The notes beneath the pieces are model-generated. The model was not told the origin of the DNA, ran no database searches, and was given only the letters and a program-made list of their open reading frames with translations. A stretch of 64,000 nt of DNA from Aquilonibacter sp963820185. Its GTDB lineage: Bacteria > Vulcanimicrobiota > Vulcanimicrobiia > Vulcanimicrobiales > Vulcanimicrobiaceae. The stretch spans positions 1-64,000 of the forward strand of contig CAWFYV010000003.1 in NCBI GenBank assembly GCA_963820185.1, given 5' to 3'. The position numbers and the translations under genes were made by a program. Shown here piece after piece: positions 8,429-16,402 of the stretch. Each line of letters starts with the position of its first letter. Position 1 is the first letter of the stretch.

Positions 8429-8506
8429 CTGTTTGACGTAAGCCTGAGTTTCTAGATTTTCAGGAAGAGGTCGCGGTCCGCCCGCGGCCTCTTCTTTTTT
8501 CTTTTG
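8404..8506 (+). terminator. his attenuator: intrinsic terminator with overlapping antiterminator
   Basis: The terminator stem is 13 bp (8464-8476 with 8482-8494, one G-U pair, 5-base loop), followed by TTTTTTCTTTT. Its ascending arm can instead pair with the end of the leader-peptide frame: 8404-8408 with 8476-8480 and 8410-8414 with 8471-8475, ten pairs with one bulged T. The alternatives are mutually exclusive, so histidine shortage should favour read-through into hisG. Confidence 0.85.
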
Positions 8507-8525
8507 TACTCGTGAAAGGACGCTC

Positions 8526-9122
8526 ATGGAAGCGACCACCATCTCCGCACCGACTGTCGTGCTCCTCCCAAAGAATCGTGGGCTTGCCGCGATGGCGGAG
8601 TACGCGTTGCGTAGCAATCCGCCATCGGGAGCGTACGAAGCAACCTCCGTGCGCGGCGAAGACGTACCGCTGCTCGCAAACGAGCTCGCACGCAGTGGAC
8701 GCTTGGTGCTCGCCTTCACCGGCGAGGATCTACTCGAAGAGTGGCTGGCCGACGGCCGCACGCTCAATCCACGCATCGAGCGGCGCAGCATCGCGTGGAA
8801 CGATCCGAGCGCGCGCTACGGCAAACCGGCGCTGTGTTTGATCGGACCGCGCGGCGTCGCACTTCCCGAACGCGGCGAACTGCGCGTCGCACTCTGTGCG
8901 AAGTATGAAAACCTTGCACGCCGCTATTTGCGGAGGCTCGAACGTCCCGGCCTGCGCATCGAACCGGTGCTCATCGCCGGCACCGTTGAAGCAGCCATTC
9001 TCCACAACGTGGCCGCATTCATGATTGATATCGTCGTCTCGGGCTACACGATCGACGAGCTCGACCTCGACGTTCGCGACGTAATCATGACGAGCGATCT
9101 CGCTCTGTTGGAGGCGCGCTGA
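8526..9122 (+). CDS. hisG: ATP phosphoribosyltransferase, short-form HisG-like
   Basis: Encodes 198 aa at the head of the his operon, the length of short HisG proteins. The C-terminal half is recognisable: RVALCAKYENLARRYL, then GTVEAA, then IDIVVSGYTIDELDLDV and DVIMTSDLALLEA, the PRPP-binding and closing segments of HisG. The N-terminal half is diverged (VVLLPKNRG in place of the usual LPKGR). HisG condenses ATP and PRPP in the first step of histidine synthesis. Short HisG normally needs the HisRS-like partner HisZ, which is not in this window. The stop overlaps the hisC start by one base (TGATG). Confidence 0.8.
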   Translation: MEATTISAPTVVLLPKNRGLAAMAEYALRSNPPSGAYEATSVRGEDVPLLANELARSGRLVLAFTGEDLLEEWLADGRTLNPRIERRSIAWNDPSARYGKPALCLIGPRGVALPERGELRVALCAKYENLARRYLRRLERPGLRIEPVLIAGTVEAAILHNVAAFMIDIVVSGYTIDELDLDVRDVIMTSDLALLEAR

Positions 9123-10210
9123 TGAACGCGCGTCTTCGCACGACTATCGCAGCAGTACCCGACTACGACCCGCGCGATCTCAGCGATGACGGCATCGCCA
9201 TCCGCTTGCACCGCAACGAAGGCGCGTTGCCGCCCCCCGAGTTCGTGCTCGAGGCACTTCGCACCATTGACGCGGAGACGCTGCGAACCTATCCAACCGC
9301 GCTTCAGCGCGATGTGATCGCCCGGCTCGCTGCACGCTTTGGACGTAACCCTGAGGATCTCGCGCTCGCCAACGGTGCCGACGAAATTCTCGCTACCTGC
9401 GCCCGCATCGCACTCGATCCAGGCGATGTTGCATTAGCCGCGACACCAACCTTCGGCATGTACGCGCGGGTCGTTGCACTCGCCGGTGGTCAGTTGCGCC
9501 GAGCACCGTATACGGCTCGCTGGTGCTTCGATGCCCGGGCGCTGGTCGATGCCGCCGACGAGCGCACGCGCCTCGTGATCCTCGGACATCCCAACAATCC
9601 AACCACCGATCCGCTGCGCGCCGCCGATCTCGCGACCGTCGCCCGTGCACTGCCGAGCGCCCTGATCCTGGTCGACGAAGTCTATCTGGCGTTCTCCGAT
9701 CGGTCGTTTGCGCGCGAAGCGATGGCGCTCGACAATGTCGTCGTTGTCGGCTCATTCTCGAAATGCGCGTCACTCGCAGGCGCTCGCGTCGGCTACGCGC
9801 TCGCCGCGCCGGCGATCGCCGCCGCGATGCGGCGTAGCCTCGGCCCGTATCCGGTCAGCGCGCTCAGCCTGGTCGCTGCGCAAGCCTATTTGCGCGATCC
9901 ATCCCGTACGCGATCGTACGAGATTCAACTCGAAGCCCAAGTTGCGCGAAGCCTCGATGCATTTACGAGTGCCTTCGCACCGTTCGCGCGCGAGATCTGG
10001 CGCGGTCCGGCTAACTTTCTTCTGCTCGACTGCGGCGCGGACGCCGATCGTCTGCGCGAGGCGCTGCTGATGCGTGGGATCGCCGTTCGCACGTTCGACG
10101 ATCCGATGCTCGCCGGCATGATCCGCATCAGCGCGACAACCGACGAGGCTACCGATAGTGTCGTCGCCGCCCTGCGCGCGATCGCGAGCGAGGTTCCAGC
10201 GTATGCGTAG
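9122..10210 (+). CDS. hisC: Histidinol-phosphate aminotransferase
   Basis: A 362-aa fold-type I PLP aminotransferase. Motifs include the substrate-side RTYPTALQRD, the cofactor region ANGADEILAT, GHPNNPTTDP, the Asp/Tyr pair in VDEVYLAF and the Schiff-base Lys in GSFSKCASLAGARVGY. It converts imidazole-acetol phosphate to histidinol phosphate with glutamate as donor. Position between hisG and hisB makes HisC more likely than another class I aminotransferase. It overlaps hisG by 1 base and hisB by 8 bases. Confidence 0.94.
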   Translation: MNARLRTTIAAVPDYDPRDLSDDGIAIRLHRNEGALPPPEFVLEALRTIDAETLRTYPTALQRDVIARLAARFGRNPEDLALANGADEILATCARIALDPGDVALAATPTFGMYARVVALAGGQLRRAPYTARWCFDARALVDAADERTRLVILGHPNNPTTDPLRAADLATVARALPSALILVDEVYLAFSDRSFAREAMALDNVVVVGSFSKCASLAGARVGYALAAPAIAAAMRRSLGPYPVSALSLVAAQAYLRDPSRTRSYEIQLEAQVARSLDAFTSAFAPFAREIWRGPANFLLLDCGADADRLREALLMRGIAVRTFDDPMLAGMIRISATTDEATDSVVAALRAIASEVPAYA

Positions 10211-10787
10211 TGCCAGCCTTCTGCGCCAAACAACGGAGACGAGCGTGCGCCTCGCACTCGTGCTCGACGGCGAGAGCAGGATCCGCATCGAGACCGGGAT
10301 CGTCATGCTCGACCATCTGCTCGCACAGTTCGCCTTTCACGCCCGCATCGGTCTCGAAATCGAAGCACGCTCGCTCGATGCGATTCGCCACCACCTGATC
10401 GAAGACGTCGCGATCGCGCTCGGCAGCGCGCTCGATGAGGCCCTGGGCGACCGCGCGCGCATTACGCGCTACGGCGAAGTGACGCTTCCGATGGACGACG
10501 CCCTCGTACGCGTCGCAGTCGACCTTGGCGGGCGCATCTACGCCCGCACCTCGCTCGATCTGGGCGTCGAACGGATCGAAGATTTTGAAACCGTGATGAT
10601 CGCGCACGTCATCGGCAGCTTCGCCGCAAATGCGCGCGCGACGATTCACGTCGACAAACTCGCCGGCGAAGATCCGCATCACATCGTCGAGGCCGCATTC
10701 AAAGCCCTTGGGCGCGCCTGCGCGCAGGCGCTCGCGTTCGACCCGCGCTTCGACGGCGTCGCTTCGACGAAGGGCATGCTCGTATGA
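10203..10787 (+). CDS. hisB: Imidazoleglycerol-phosphate dehydratase
   Basis: Encodes 194 aa from ATG 10203, the usual length of monofunctional HisB. The manganese-binding histidine motifs IRHHLIED and GEDPHHIVEAAFKA are present, with TGIVMLDHLLAQF near the N terminus. The enzyme dehydrates imidazoleglycerol phosphate to the acetol phosphate. The start was placed inside the hisC tail because the upstream in-frame sequence is hydrophilic shadow. The gene ends in an ATGA overlap with hisH. Confidence 0.95.
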   Translation: MRSASLLRQTTETSVRLALVLDGESRIRIETGIVMLDHLLAQFAFHARIGLEIEARSLDAIRHHLIEDVAIALGSALDEALGDRARITRYGEVTLPMDDALVRVAVDLGGRIYARTSLDLGVERIEDFETVMIAHVIGSFAANARATIHVDKLAGEDPHHIVEAAFKALGRACAQALAFDPRFDGVASTKGMLV

Positions 10788-11392
10788 ACCCAACCGTTGG
10801 AATCGTTGCGCTCGGCGCCGCGAACCGGCGCAGTATCGATGCGGCTCTGCAACGCGCCGGCGCAACAACGCGCTTCATCGAGGAGCCACGCGCGATCTCA
10901 ACCTGCGATGCCCTCGTGCTGCCGGGCGTCGCGAACTTCGGGTTCATCGCGGGCGAGCTCGATCGCTCGGGCGTGCGCTCCGCGCTGCTCGAAGCCGTCG
11001 GCTTCGGTGTTCCGCTGCTGGGCATCTGCGTTGGCTATCAACTGCTCTTTGAAGGCAGCGAAGAAGCTCCTAAGGCGAAAGGTTTGGGCATCTTCAGCGG
11101 TAAGGTGCGCCGTTTGCGCACGCCGCGCGTGCCGCACATGGGCTGGAATCAAGTCGAGCCGACGACCGCGGCGCTCGATGCGGGCTGGGCGTATTTTGCC
11201 AATGCGTACGCGCCGGATGCGCAGGCGCGCGACGCAATCGCGACGACGCAGGACGGAGAGGACCGTTTCGCTAGTGCGGCAGCATACCGCAACGTACAGG
11301 GCGTACAATTTCACCCCGAACGCAGCGGCAGCTACGGTGCGCAGATCCTTGCAGCCTTCGTACAATCGACGGCGGTCGCGTATGCTCGCTAA
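10784..11392 (+). CDS. hisH: Imidazole glycerol phosphate synthase, glutaminase subunit
   Basis: A 202-aa class I glutamine amidotransferase. The nucleophile elbow LLGICVGYQLLF contains the catalytic Cys and QFHPERSG contains the catalytic His. HPSEs of this type deliver ammonia to HisF, which makes imidazoleglycerol phosphate and AICAR. PHMGWNQV is the HisH-specific segment, separating it from TrpG or PabA. It overlaps hisB by 4 and hisF by 11 bases. Confidence 0.95.
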   Translation: MNPTVGIVALGAANRRSIDAALQRAGATTRFIEEPRAISTCDALVLPGVANFGFIAGELDRSGVRSALLEAVGFGVPLLGICVGYQLLFEGSEEAPKAKGLGIFSGKVRRLRTPRVPHMGWNQVEPTTAALDAGWAYFANAYAPDAQARDAIATTQDGEDRFASAAAYRNVQGVQFHPERSGSYGAQILAAFVQSTAVAYAR

Positions 11393-12134
11393 GCGCATCA
11401 TCGCCTGCCTCGACGTACGCGACGGCCGTGTTGTCAAGGGGAAACAATTCGCGGGACTGCGCGATGCCGGCGATCCGGTCGAGCTCGCGTTGCGCTATCG
11501 CGACGACGGGGTCGATGAGATCGTGGTGCTCGACGTTTCAGCGACGCTCGAGTCGCGATTGGCTAACCGCCGGACGATCGAGGCGATTGCCGCGACGCTT
11601 GACGTTCCGCTCACCGTTGGCGGTGGCGTGCGCGAACTCGACGATGTGGCGCGACTGCTCGATGCAGGCGCCGACAAGGTCGCAATCAATAGTGCCGCAC
11701 TCGAACGGCCACAGTTGCTCGACGAGGCAGCGGCGCGTTTCGGCTCGCAGTGTATCGTGATCTCGATCGACGCGCGCCGTGCCGGCGACGGCTACGCGAT
11801 TGCCACGCACAGCGCAACCCGCGCGCAGGCGCGCTCGCCGATTTCGTGGGCGCGCGAAGCCGTGCGCATCGGCGCCGGAGAAGTCTTGCTGACCTCGATC
11901 GATCGCGACGGCAGCCGCGACGGCTTCGATCTGGAACTGGTCCGCAGCGCGTGCGACGCAGTGAGCGTCCCCGTGGTCGCTTCCGGCGGCGCATCGGATG
12001 CGCGCAGTTTCGCCGACGCGCTGCTCGCCGGTGCCGATGCGGCGCTGGGCGCGTCGATTTTTCACAATGGCGAAGCGACGGCGAACGACGTGAAGGCGGT
12101 GTGCCGCGACGCCGGGCTCATTGTGCGCCCGTGA
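11382..12134 (+). CDS. hisF: Imidazole glycerol phosphate synthase, cyclase subunit
   Basis: A 250-aa beta/alpha barrel from ATG 11382. It starts MLAKRIIACLDVRDGRVVKG with the catalytic Asp in CLDVRDG, has the phosphate-binding segments TVGGGVRE and VPVVASGGASD, and the second Asp in SIDRDG. It closes the imidazole ring using ammonia from HisH. The barrel is complete. The stop overlaps the GTG start of the HisA-HisI gene (GTGA). Confidence 0.95.
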   Translation: MLAKRIIACLDVRDGRVVKGKQFAGLRDAGDPVELALRYRDDGVDEIVVLDVSATLESRLANRRTIEAIAATLDVPLTVGGGVRELDDVARLLDAGADKVAINSAALERPQLLDEAAARFGSQCIVISIDARRAGDGYAIATHSATRAQARSPISWAREAVRIGAGEVLLTSIDRDGSRDGFDLELVRSACDAVSVPVVASGGASDARSFADALLAGADAALGASIFHNGEATANDVKAVCRDAGLIVRP

Positions 12135-13324
12135 TCGTTGCAAGCATCGACCTGCGCGGCGGGAAGGCCGTGCAACTGCGACAAGGGCAGTATCCGGTAC
12201 TCGAACGCGACGACGTCGTCGACCTGGCGACGCGCTTCGGTCGACTCGGCGAGATCGCCGTCATCGATCTCGATGCGGCGTTCGGCGAGGGCGACAACAG
12301 CGAGCTGATTCTCGAGCTGTGCCGGATCGCACGCTGCCGCGTCGGCGGGGGTATTCGCGACGTCGACCGTGCCAAACGCTTTCTGCGCGGCGGCGCCTCC
12401 GCGATCATCATCGGTACGGCGGCAAACGAGGAGCTTCTTCGCCAACTCCCGCGCGAGCGTGTGCTCGTTGCGCTCGATTCACGCGGGGGACGCGTTGCCG
12501 TCGACGGTTGGCGACGCACGACCGGCGAAACGCCATTTGAGCGCGCACATCGCTTCAGCGAATATTGCGGCGGGTTCCTCTACACCGATATCGAGCGCGA
12601 GGGCATGCTCGGCGGCATCGACCTCGCCGCGGCATCGCAATTACGCGAGCGCATTGGCGGTTCGTTGACCTTTGCCGGCGGCGTCACAACGACCGAGGAG
12701 ATCGTTGCCCTCGATCGTCTTGACATCGATGCGCAGGTCGGCATGGCGCTCTACACTGGTCGCATCGATCCGGTCGATGCCGTCGTCGCGACGGTTGATT
12801 TCTCGCGCGGGAACGGCCTCGTACCGACGATCGTGTGCGACGCCACCGACCGCGGTGTGCGGATGCTCGCGTACTCCAACGCGACGTCGCTCGAGATCGC
12901 GCTGCGCGAGGGCATCGGAGCCTATTGGAGTCGAAGGCGCAACCAGATCTGGCGCAAAGGCGAAACGTCGGGCGCGACCCAACGCCTCGTGCGCATGGAA
13001 ATCGACTGCGACCGCGACGCGGTAACGTTCTACGTCGAGCAGACCGGTGCGACGTGTCATACCGGGCAAGAGCGGTGCTTCGGAAGCCCGGCATTCTCGT
13101 GGACCACGTTGCTTTCACGCATCGGAGCGCGCGCGTCCTCCGGTGATGAGACGCTCGTACACGCGCAAATTACTCGCCGATCCAAGCCTTCTCCGCGCGA
13201 AGCTGGTCGAGGAAGCCGAAGAAGTCGCCGAGGCCGTGACGCGCGACGAGGTCGCCTGGGAGTGCGCCGATCTGCTGTACTTTCTCTCGGTGCGAATGCA
13301 ACAAGCGGGCATCCGCATCGATGA
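12131..13324 (+). CDS. hisA: HisA-HisI fusion: ProFAR isomerase plus phosphoribosyl-AMP cyclohydrolase
   Basis: GTG 12131 opens a HisA barrel of about 225 residues: catalytic Asp in SIDLRGG, Asp in ALDSRGG, then YTDIEREGML and TFAGGVTT. It runs without a break into HisI: GLVPTIVCDATD, MLAYSNATSLE, WSRRRNQIWRKGETSGATQR, and the metal site DCDRD...CHTGQERCF. HisA isomerises ProFAR and HisI opens the AMP ring of PR-AMP, two consecutive steps. After CFGSPAFSWTTLLSRIGARASSG the frame gives about 58 residues of low-complexity Arg/Ser sequence that looks out of frame, while HisE continues in another frame. I infer an original HisA-HisIE fusion broken by one base near 13151-13154. Confidence 0.88.
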   Translation: MIVASIDLRGGKAVQLRQGQYPVLERDDVVDLATRFGRLGEIAVIDLDAAFGEGDNSELILELCRIARCRVGGGIRDVDRAKRFLRGGASAIIIGTAANEELLRQLPRERVLVALDSRGGRVAVDGWRRTTGETPFERAHRFSEYCGGFLYTDIEREGMLGGIDLAAASQLRERIGGSLTFAGGVTTTEEIVALDRLDIDAQVGMALYTGRIDPVDAVVATVDFSRGNGLVPTIVCDATDRGVRMLAYSNATSLEIALREGIGAYWSRRRNQIWRKGETSGATQRLVRMEIDCDRDAVTFYVEQTGATCHTGQERCFGSPAFSWTTLLSRIGARASSGDETLVHAQITRRSKPSPREAGRGSRRSRRGRDARRGRLGVRRSAVLSLGANATSGHPHR

Positions 13325-13358
13325 TGTGATGGCCCAACTCGCTGCGAGAGCGCTGTGA
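13146..13358 (+). CDS. hisE: Phosphoribosyl-ATP pyrophosphatase (HisE) domain, separate frame
   Basis: ATG 13146 gives 70 aa with the HisE core SYTRKLLADPSLLRAKLVEEAEEV and ADLLYFLSV (residues 4-27 and 43-51 of this reading), the helical MazG-like acidic site. HisE removes pyrophosphate from PR-ATP. The first helix usually present before SYT is missing from this frame but appears in the HisI frame (WTTLLSRIGARA), and no Shine-Dalgarno precedes the ATG. Dropping one base around 13151-13154 would join both into one HisIE. The stop overlaps the GTG of hisD by 4 bases. Confidence 0.75.
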   Translation: MRRSYTRKLLADPSLLRAKLVEEAEEVAEAVTRDEVAWECADLLYFLSVRMQQAGIRIDDVMAQLAARAL

Positions 13359-14578
13359 TCGAGCGCTCGATCAATGACGTTCTCGCGCGCACGCTCGTGC
13401 GTGACGAGATCGACGTCCGTCCGATTCTTGAGGCCGTGCGTACGCGCAGGGATGCCGCGGTTGCCGAGTACGCGCAGCGCTTCGGTGACCCGCGTCCTCG
13501 CCGCGTAGATCCCACTGAAGTTGAAGAGGCGTACAACGCCTGTGCGCCGGAACTCCGTGAGGCTCTCGCCGGCGCGGCTGAGCGAATCGAACGCTTTGCA
13601 CGCAGGCAGCGCGAGGCATTCGTCGACGTCACGGTCCGCGAGGGCAATCTCGAGCTTGGACATCGGCTGATGCCGCTCGAACGTGCGGGCATCTACGTAC
13701 CGGCCGGTCGGCATCCACTGCCTTCATCACTGCTGATGGGCGCAATTCCAGCCGGCGTCGCCGGCGTCCGCGAACGTATCGTGTGCACGCCGCGCGCCGG
13801 TCGCGAGGTACTTGCCGCCGCCTACGTTGCCGGCGTCCACCGCGTTTTCGAAGTCGGCGGGGCGCAAGCGATCGCCGCGCTTGCGTACGGCACGCAGAGC
13901 ATTCCGCGCGTCGACGTCATCGTCGGACCCGGGAATGCCTACGTCACCGCGGCCAAGCGCGCGATCTTCGGTGAATGCGGCATCGATGCGCTAGCCGGAC
14001 CTTCGGAGATCGCGATCGTCGCGTCGGGGGACGCCGACGCAGACTTGGTGGCGGCCGATTTGCTCGCACAGGCTGAACACGATGATGACGCGCGAGCACT
14101 GCTTATTACCGACGATCGCGCGTTTGCGCTTGCCGTGAGCGAGCGCATCGATGCGCGACTTGCATCGCTCTTGACGCATGAGACGGCGCGGCAGTCTCTG
14201 GCGAGAAGCGGCGGCTACGTACTCCTCGCGCTCAATGACGCGCCCGCATTTTGCGATCGCCTAGCACCCGAGCACCTCTCACTCCAAGGCGAGCGTGCAC
14301 AGTCGCTCGCGCCTGAGTGCACGATATACGGTACGGTCTTCATCGGCGGGGGCGCGGCCGAGGTGTTCGGCGACTACGGCAGCGGCCCCAATCACGTCTT
14401 GCCGACCGGAGGAACCGCGCGTTTCTCTTCGGGCCTCTCGGTGATGCACTTTCTTGCCATTCGCACGTTCGAGCGCGCGCATGGAAAAACAGATCGCCGC
14501 ATCGCGAACGATGCGGCGATTCTGGCCGAAGCGGAAGGGCTCTTCGCCCACCGCGATGCGGCGTTAGCGCGCGCTTAG
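13355..14578 (+). CDS. hisD: Histidinol dehydrogenase
   Basis: A 407-aa enzyme starting at GTG 13355. Signature segments are GIYVPAGRHPLPSSLLMGAIPA, VFEVGGAQAIAALAYGT, VDVIVGPGNAYVTAAKR, LAGPSEIAI, the catalytic Glu-His in LAPEHLSL and the zinc ligand in GSGPNHVLPTGG. It oxidises histidinol to histidine in two NAD-dependent steps. Here it closes the operon, unlike the enteric order where it is second. Its stop codon overlaps that of the convergent YXWGXW gene by 3 bases. Confidence 0.96.
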   Translation: MIERSINDVLARTLVRDEIDVRPILEAVRTRRDAAVAEYAQRFGDPRPRRVDPTEVEEAYNACAPELREALAGAAERIERFARRQREAFVDVTVREGNLELGHRLMPLERAGIYVPAGRHPLPSSLLMGAIPAGVAGVRERIVCTPRAGREVLAAAYVAGVHRVFEVGGAQAIAALAYGTQSIPRVDVIVGPGNAYVTAAKRAIFGECGIDALAGPSEIAIVASGDADADLVAADLLAQAEHDDDARALLITDDRAFALAVSERIDARLASLLTHETARQSLARSGGYVLLALNDAPAFCDRLAPEHLSLQGERAQSLAPECTIYGTVFIGGGAAEVFGDYGSGPNHVLPTGGTARFSSGLSVMHFLAIRTFERAHGKTDRRIANDAAILAEAEGLFAHRDAALARA

Positions 14579-15738
14579 CCTAGCGGACCGCGCGACGGCT
14601 TTGGAGCCGGGTGCGACTGCTGTTGCGGACGCGCCTGTTGTTGCGGGCGTCCCTGCTGCTGCGGACGCGCTGCCGGTTGCGGACGTGCTTGCGGCTGATA
14701 CGCGTGTTGAGCCGGGGCTTGCGAACGCGGTTTTTGGTAGTACTGGTGCTGCGGCGCAGGGGCAGCGTGCTGTTGCGCCGGAGCGTGGTACTGCTCGCGC
14801 TGAACCGGAGCGGCGTGTTGTTGCGCCGGAGCGTGGTACTGCTCGCGCTGAACCGGAGCGGCGTGTTGCTGCGCCGGAGCGTGGTACTGCTCGCGCTGAA
14901 CCGGAGCGGCGTGTTGCTGCACCGGAGCATGGTATTGCTCGCGCTGAACCGGAGCGGCGTGTTGCTGCGCCGGCGCATCGTGCGTCATAGCCGCAGGATG
15001 ATACGCGGGAAGTGCGCGCGGCGACGTAAACGGACGCTGCGCGGCAGCATACTCGCGCGGCACACGGCCGTGATTCGTATTGTAACGATAGACCGGATCT
15101 TGCTTTGCGTAGGTCGCATGCTCGATCTGTACCGGCGTCATGCCGTAGCGGCGCTCCGAATACGCACGTCGATCATACACCGTCGGACGCGCTTGGATGC
15201 CATGCGGTCCGCCGTTGTACGCGACGCTACCGTTCCACGGATGGTAGACCGCGCGATCGGAATAGACGTAGTTATGCACGACCGTCACATTGACGTTGTT
15301 GATTGCCGTGTTGTAGCGGAAGTAATCGTGGTCCCAGCGACCGCCTACGTACCCGTTTCCATAGTAGCCGTAGCCGTAGTTGATGCCGCCGTAGAAACCG
15401 ACAACCGGACCCCAATACCCGGGATCCCAAGCGTACGCGCCGTTATTGTAGGCCCAGTAGCCAGGCGTCCAATAGAGACCGATGCTCGGTGCAGCGACCC
15501 AGGTGCCAGGAACCCAATAGTAGCCGTCAACCGGATCGTAGGCCCAGTAGCCGGGCTGCCAGATATAATTCAGCCCCGGAGCGGGTGGTTGCTCGTAGAC
15601 GGGAATTGCCGGCGGGCCGAAGCTCACTGAAAGGCCTATGCCCACTGAGACCTGCGCGTTCGCGGGTGCCGGAGCCATCCCAACCAATAGCATGCAGGCG
15701 AGTGCGAGCGTGCCGATGATGTTGATGAAGCGAGTCAT
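14575..15738 (-). CDS. Secreted YXWGXW-repeat protein with Gln/His/Pro tandem-repeat tail
   Basis: A 387-aa protein with a signal peptide (IIGTLALACMLLVGMAPAPANA). The first half has aromatic repeats of the YXWGXW type (LNYIWQPGYWAYDP, YYWVPGTWVA, LYWTPGYWAY, AYAWDPGYWGP), found in bacterial envelope proteins of unknown role. The C-terminal third is four 16-residue repeats of the APVQREQYHAP-QQHA type followed by a Pro/Gln/Arg tail, probably disordered. AAGGA lies about 10 bases before the ATG, and a promoter-like element lies upstream. Confidence 0.85.
   Translation of the reverse strand: MTRFINIIGTLALACMLLVGMAPAPANAQVSVGIGLSVSFGPPAIPVYEQPPAPGLNYIWQPGYWAYDPVDGYYWVPGTWVAAPSIGLYWTPGYWAYNNGAYAWDPGYWGPVVGFYGGINYGYGYYGNGYVGGRWDHDYFRYNTAINNVNVTVVHNYVYSDRAVYHPWNGSVAYNGGPHGIQARPTVYDRRAYSERRYGMTPVQIEHATYAKQDPVYRYNTNHGRVPREYAAAQRPFTSPRALPAYHPAAMTHDAPAQQHAAPVQREQYHAPVQQHAAPVQREQYHAPAQQHAAPVQREQYHAPAQQHAAPVQREQYHAPAQQHAAPAPQHQYYQKPRSQAPAQHAYQPQARPQPAARPQQQGRPQQQARPQQQSHPAPKPSRGPLG
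14775..14975 (-). repeat. 48-bp tandem repeats within the YXWGXW protein gene
   Basis: Unit starts at 14775, 14823, 14871 and 14919 with a fifth partial copy from 14967, exactly 48 bp apart and nearly identical. Each unit encodes 16 residues. The phase is constant with the reading frame, so this is a coding minisatellite that can vary in copy number without breaking the protein. Confidence 0.9.
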
Positions 15739-15773
15739 GTGTGGTTATTCCTTTTCTAATGAATGCCCTAGCG

Positions 15774-15803
15774 TCTATACCCGTTAACGGCTGTGACACT
15801 CAA
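15774..15803 (-). promoter_or_regulatory. Putative promoter of the YXWGXW gene
   Basis: On the minus strand TTGAGT (15803-15798), an 18-bp spacer and TATAGA (15779-15774) form a sigma70-like pair about 35 bp before the start codon. It is the only plausible pair seen in the 89-bp gap. Confidence 0.45.
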
Positions 15804-15827
15804 GAAGGTCCCAAACTCACTCGACTC

Positions 15828-16394
15828 TCATCTTTGTCCTTCGTAAAAGCAGCGAGCGCACATCGGCTTATAATCGACGCGCTGCCCTTCAATTGCAACC
15901 TGATCGCCTGCAAATAGCCGCTCGGTACCTGCGAAGCGTGGATTCATCGTCGCCTTACGACCACACGAGCAGACGTTCTTGAGCTCTTCGATGCTGTCAG
16001 CAAGCGTGAGCAAGTACGCTGAGCCCGGAAACGGGTCGCCTAAAAAATCGCTCCGGATACCGTAGCAAATCACCGGAATGTCGAGTTGATGTGCCCCGCG
16101 GTGCAGTTGCCGCACTTGCGCCGGGGTGAGAAATTGCGCTTCGTCTATTAAGACGCAGGCGATATCATGCATCCCCGACATGGCCACGAAAAAATCCAGC
16201 GACTCGTCAAAGGTCATCGACGCTCGCTTCGGACCGAGGCGCGATGCGATGATGCCGTGGCCAAAGCGATCGTCGATTGCCGAGGTAAAGAGCGCGACCG
16301 TTCGCCCGTTTTCTTCGTAGTTGTGCGCGACTTGGATCAGCGCCGTCGATTTGCCGGCGTTCATCGCCGAGTACCTAAAATAAAGCTTTGCCAA
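15828..16394 (-). CDS. tdk: Thymidine kinase (type II)
   Basis: A 188-aa protein: P-loop SAMNAGKST, the Walker B-like VLIDEAQFL with catalytic Glu, the nucleoside-binding ICYGIRSDFLGDPFPGS, and the four-Cys zinc site C-x-C near CSCGRK and CARC. It phosphorylates thymidine for salvage. The start is a TTG at 16394; no in-frame ATG gives the expected MAKLYFRYSAMN beginning. It follows kbl by 8 bases on the same strand, although the link to threonine catabolism is not functional as far as known. Confidence 0.94.
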   Translation of the reverse strand: MAKLYFRYSAMNAGKSTALIQVAHNYEENGRTVALFTSAIDDRFGHGIIASRLGPKRASMTFDESLDFFVAMSGMHDIACVLIDEAQFLTPAQVRQLHRGAHQLDIPVICYGIRSDFLGDPFPGSAYLLTLADSIEELKNVCSCGRKATMNPRFAGTERLFAGDQVAIEGQRVDYKPMCARCFYEGQR

Positions 16395-16402
16395 GGTCGC
16401 GT

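Noticed and set aside
14775..14975. Regular 48-bp repeats considered as a CRISPR array
   Set aside because: There are no variable spacers; the whole period is repeated and stays in the reading frame of the secreted protein.
14611..15630. A 339-codon plus-strand frame opposite the YXWGXW gene
   Set aside because: Its Leu/Arg-rich repeats simply mirror the minisatellite; the minus frame has a signal peptide and a known repeat family.
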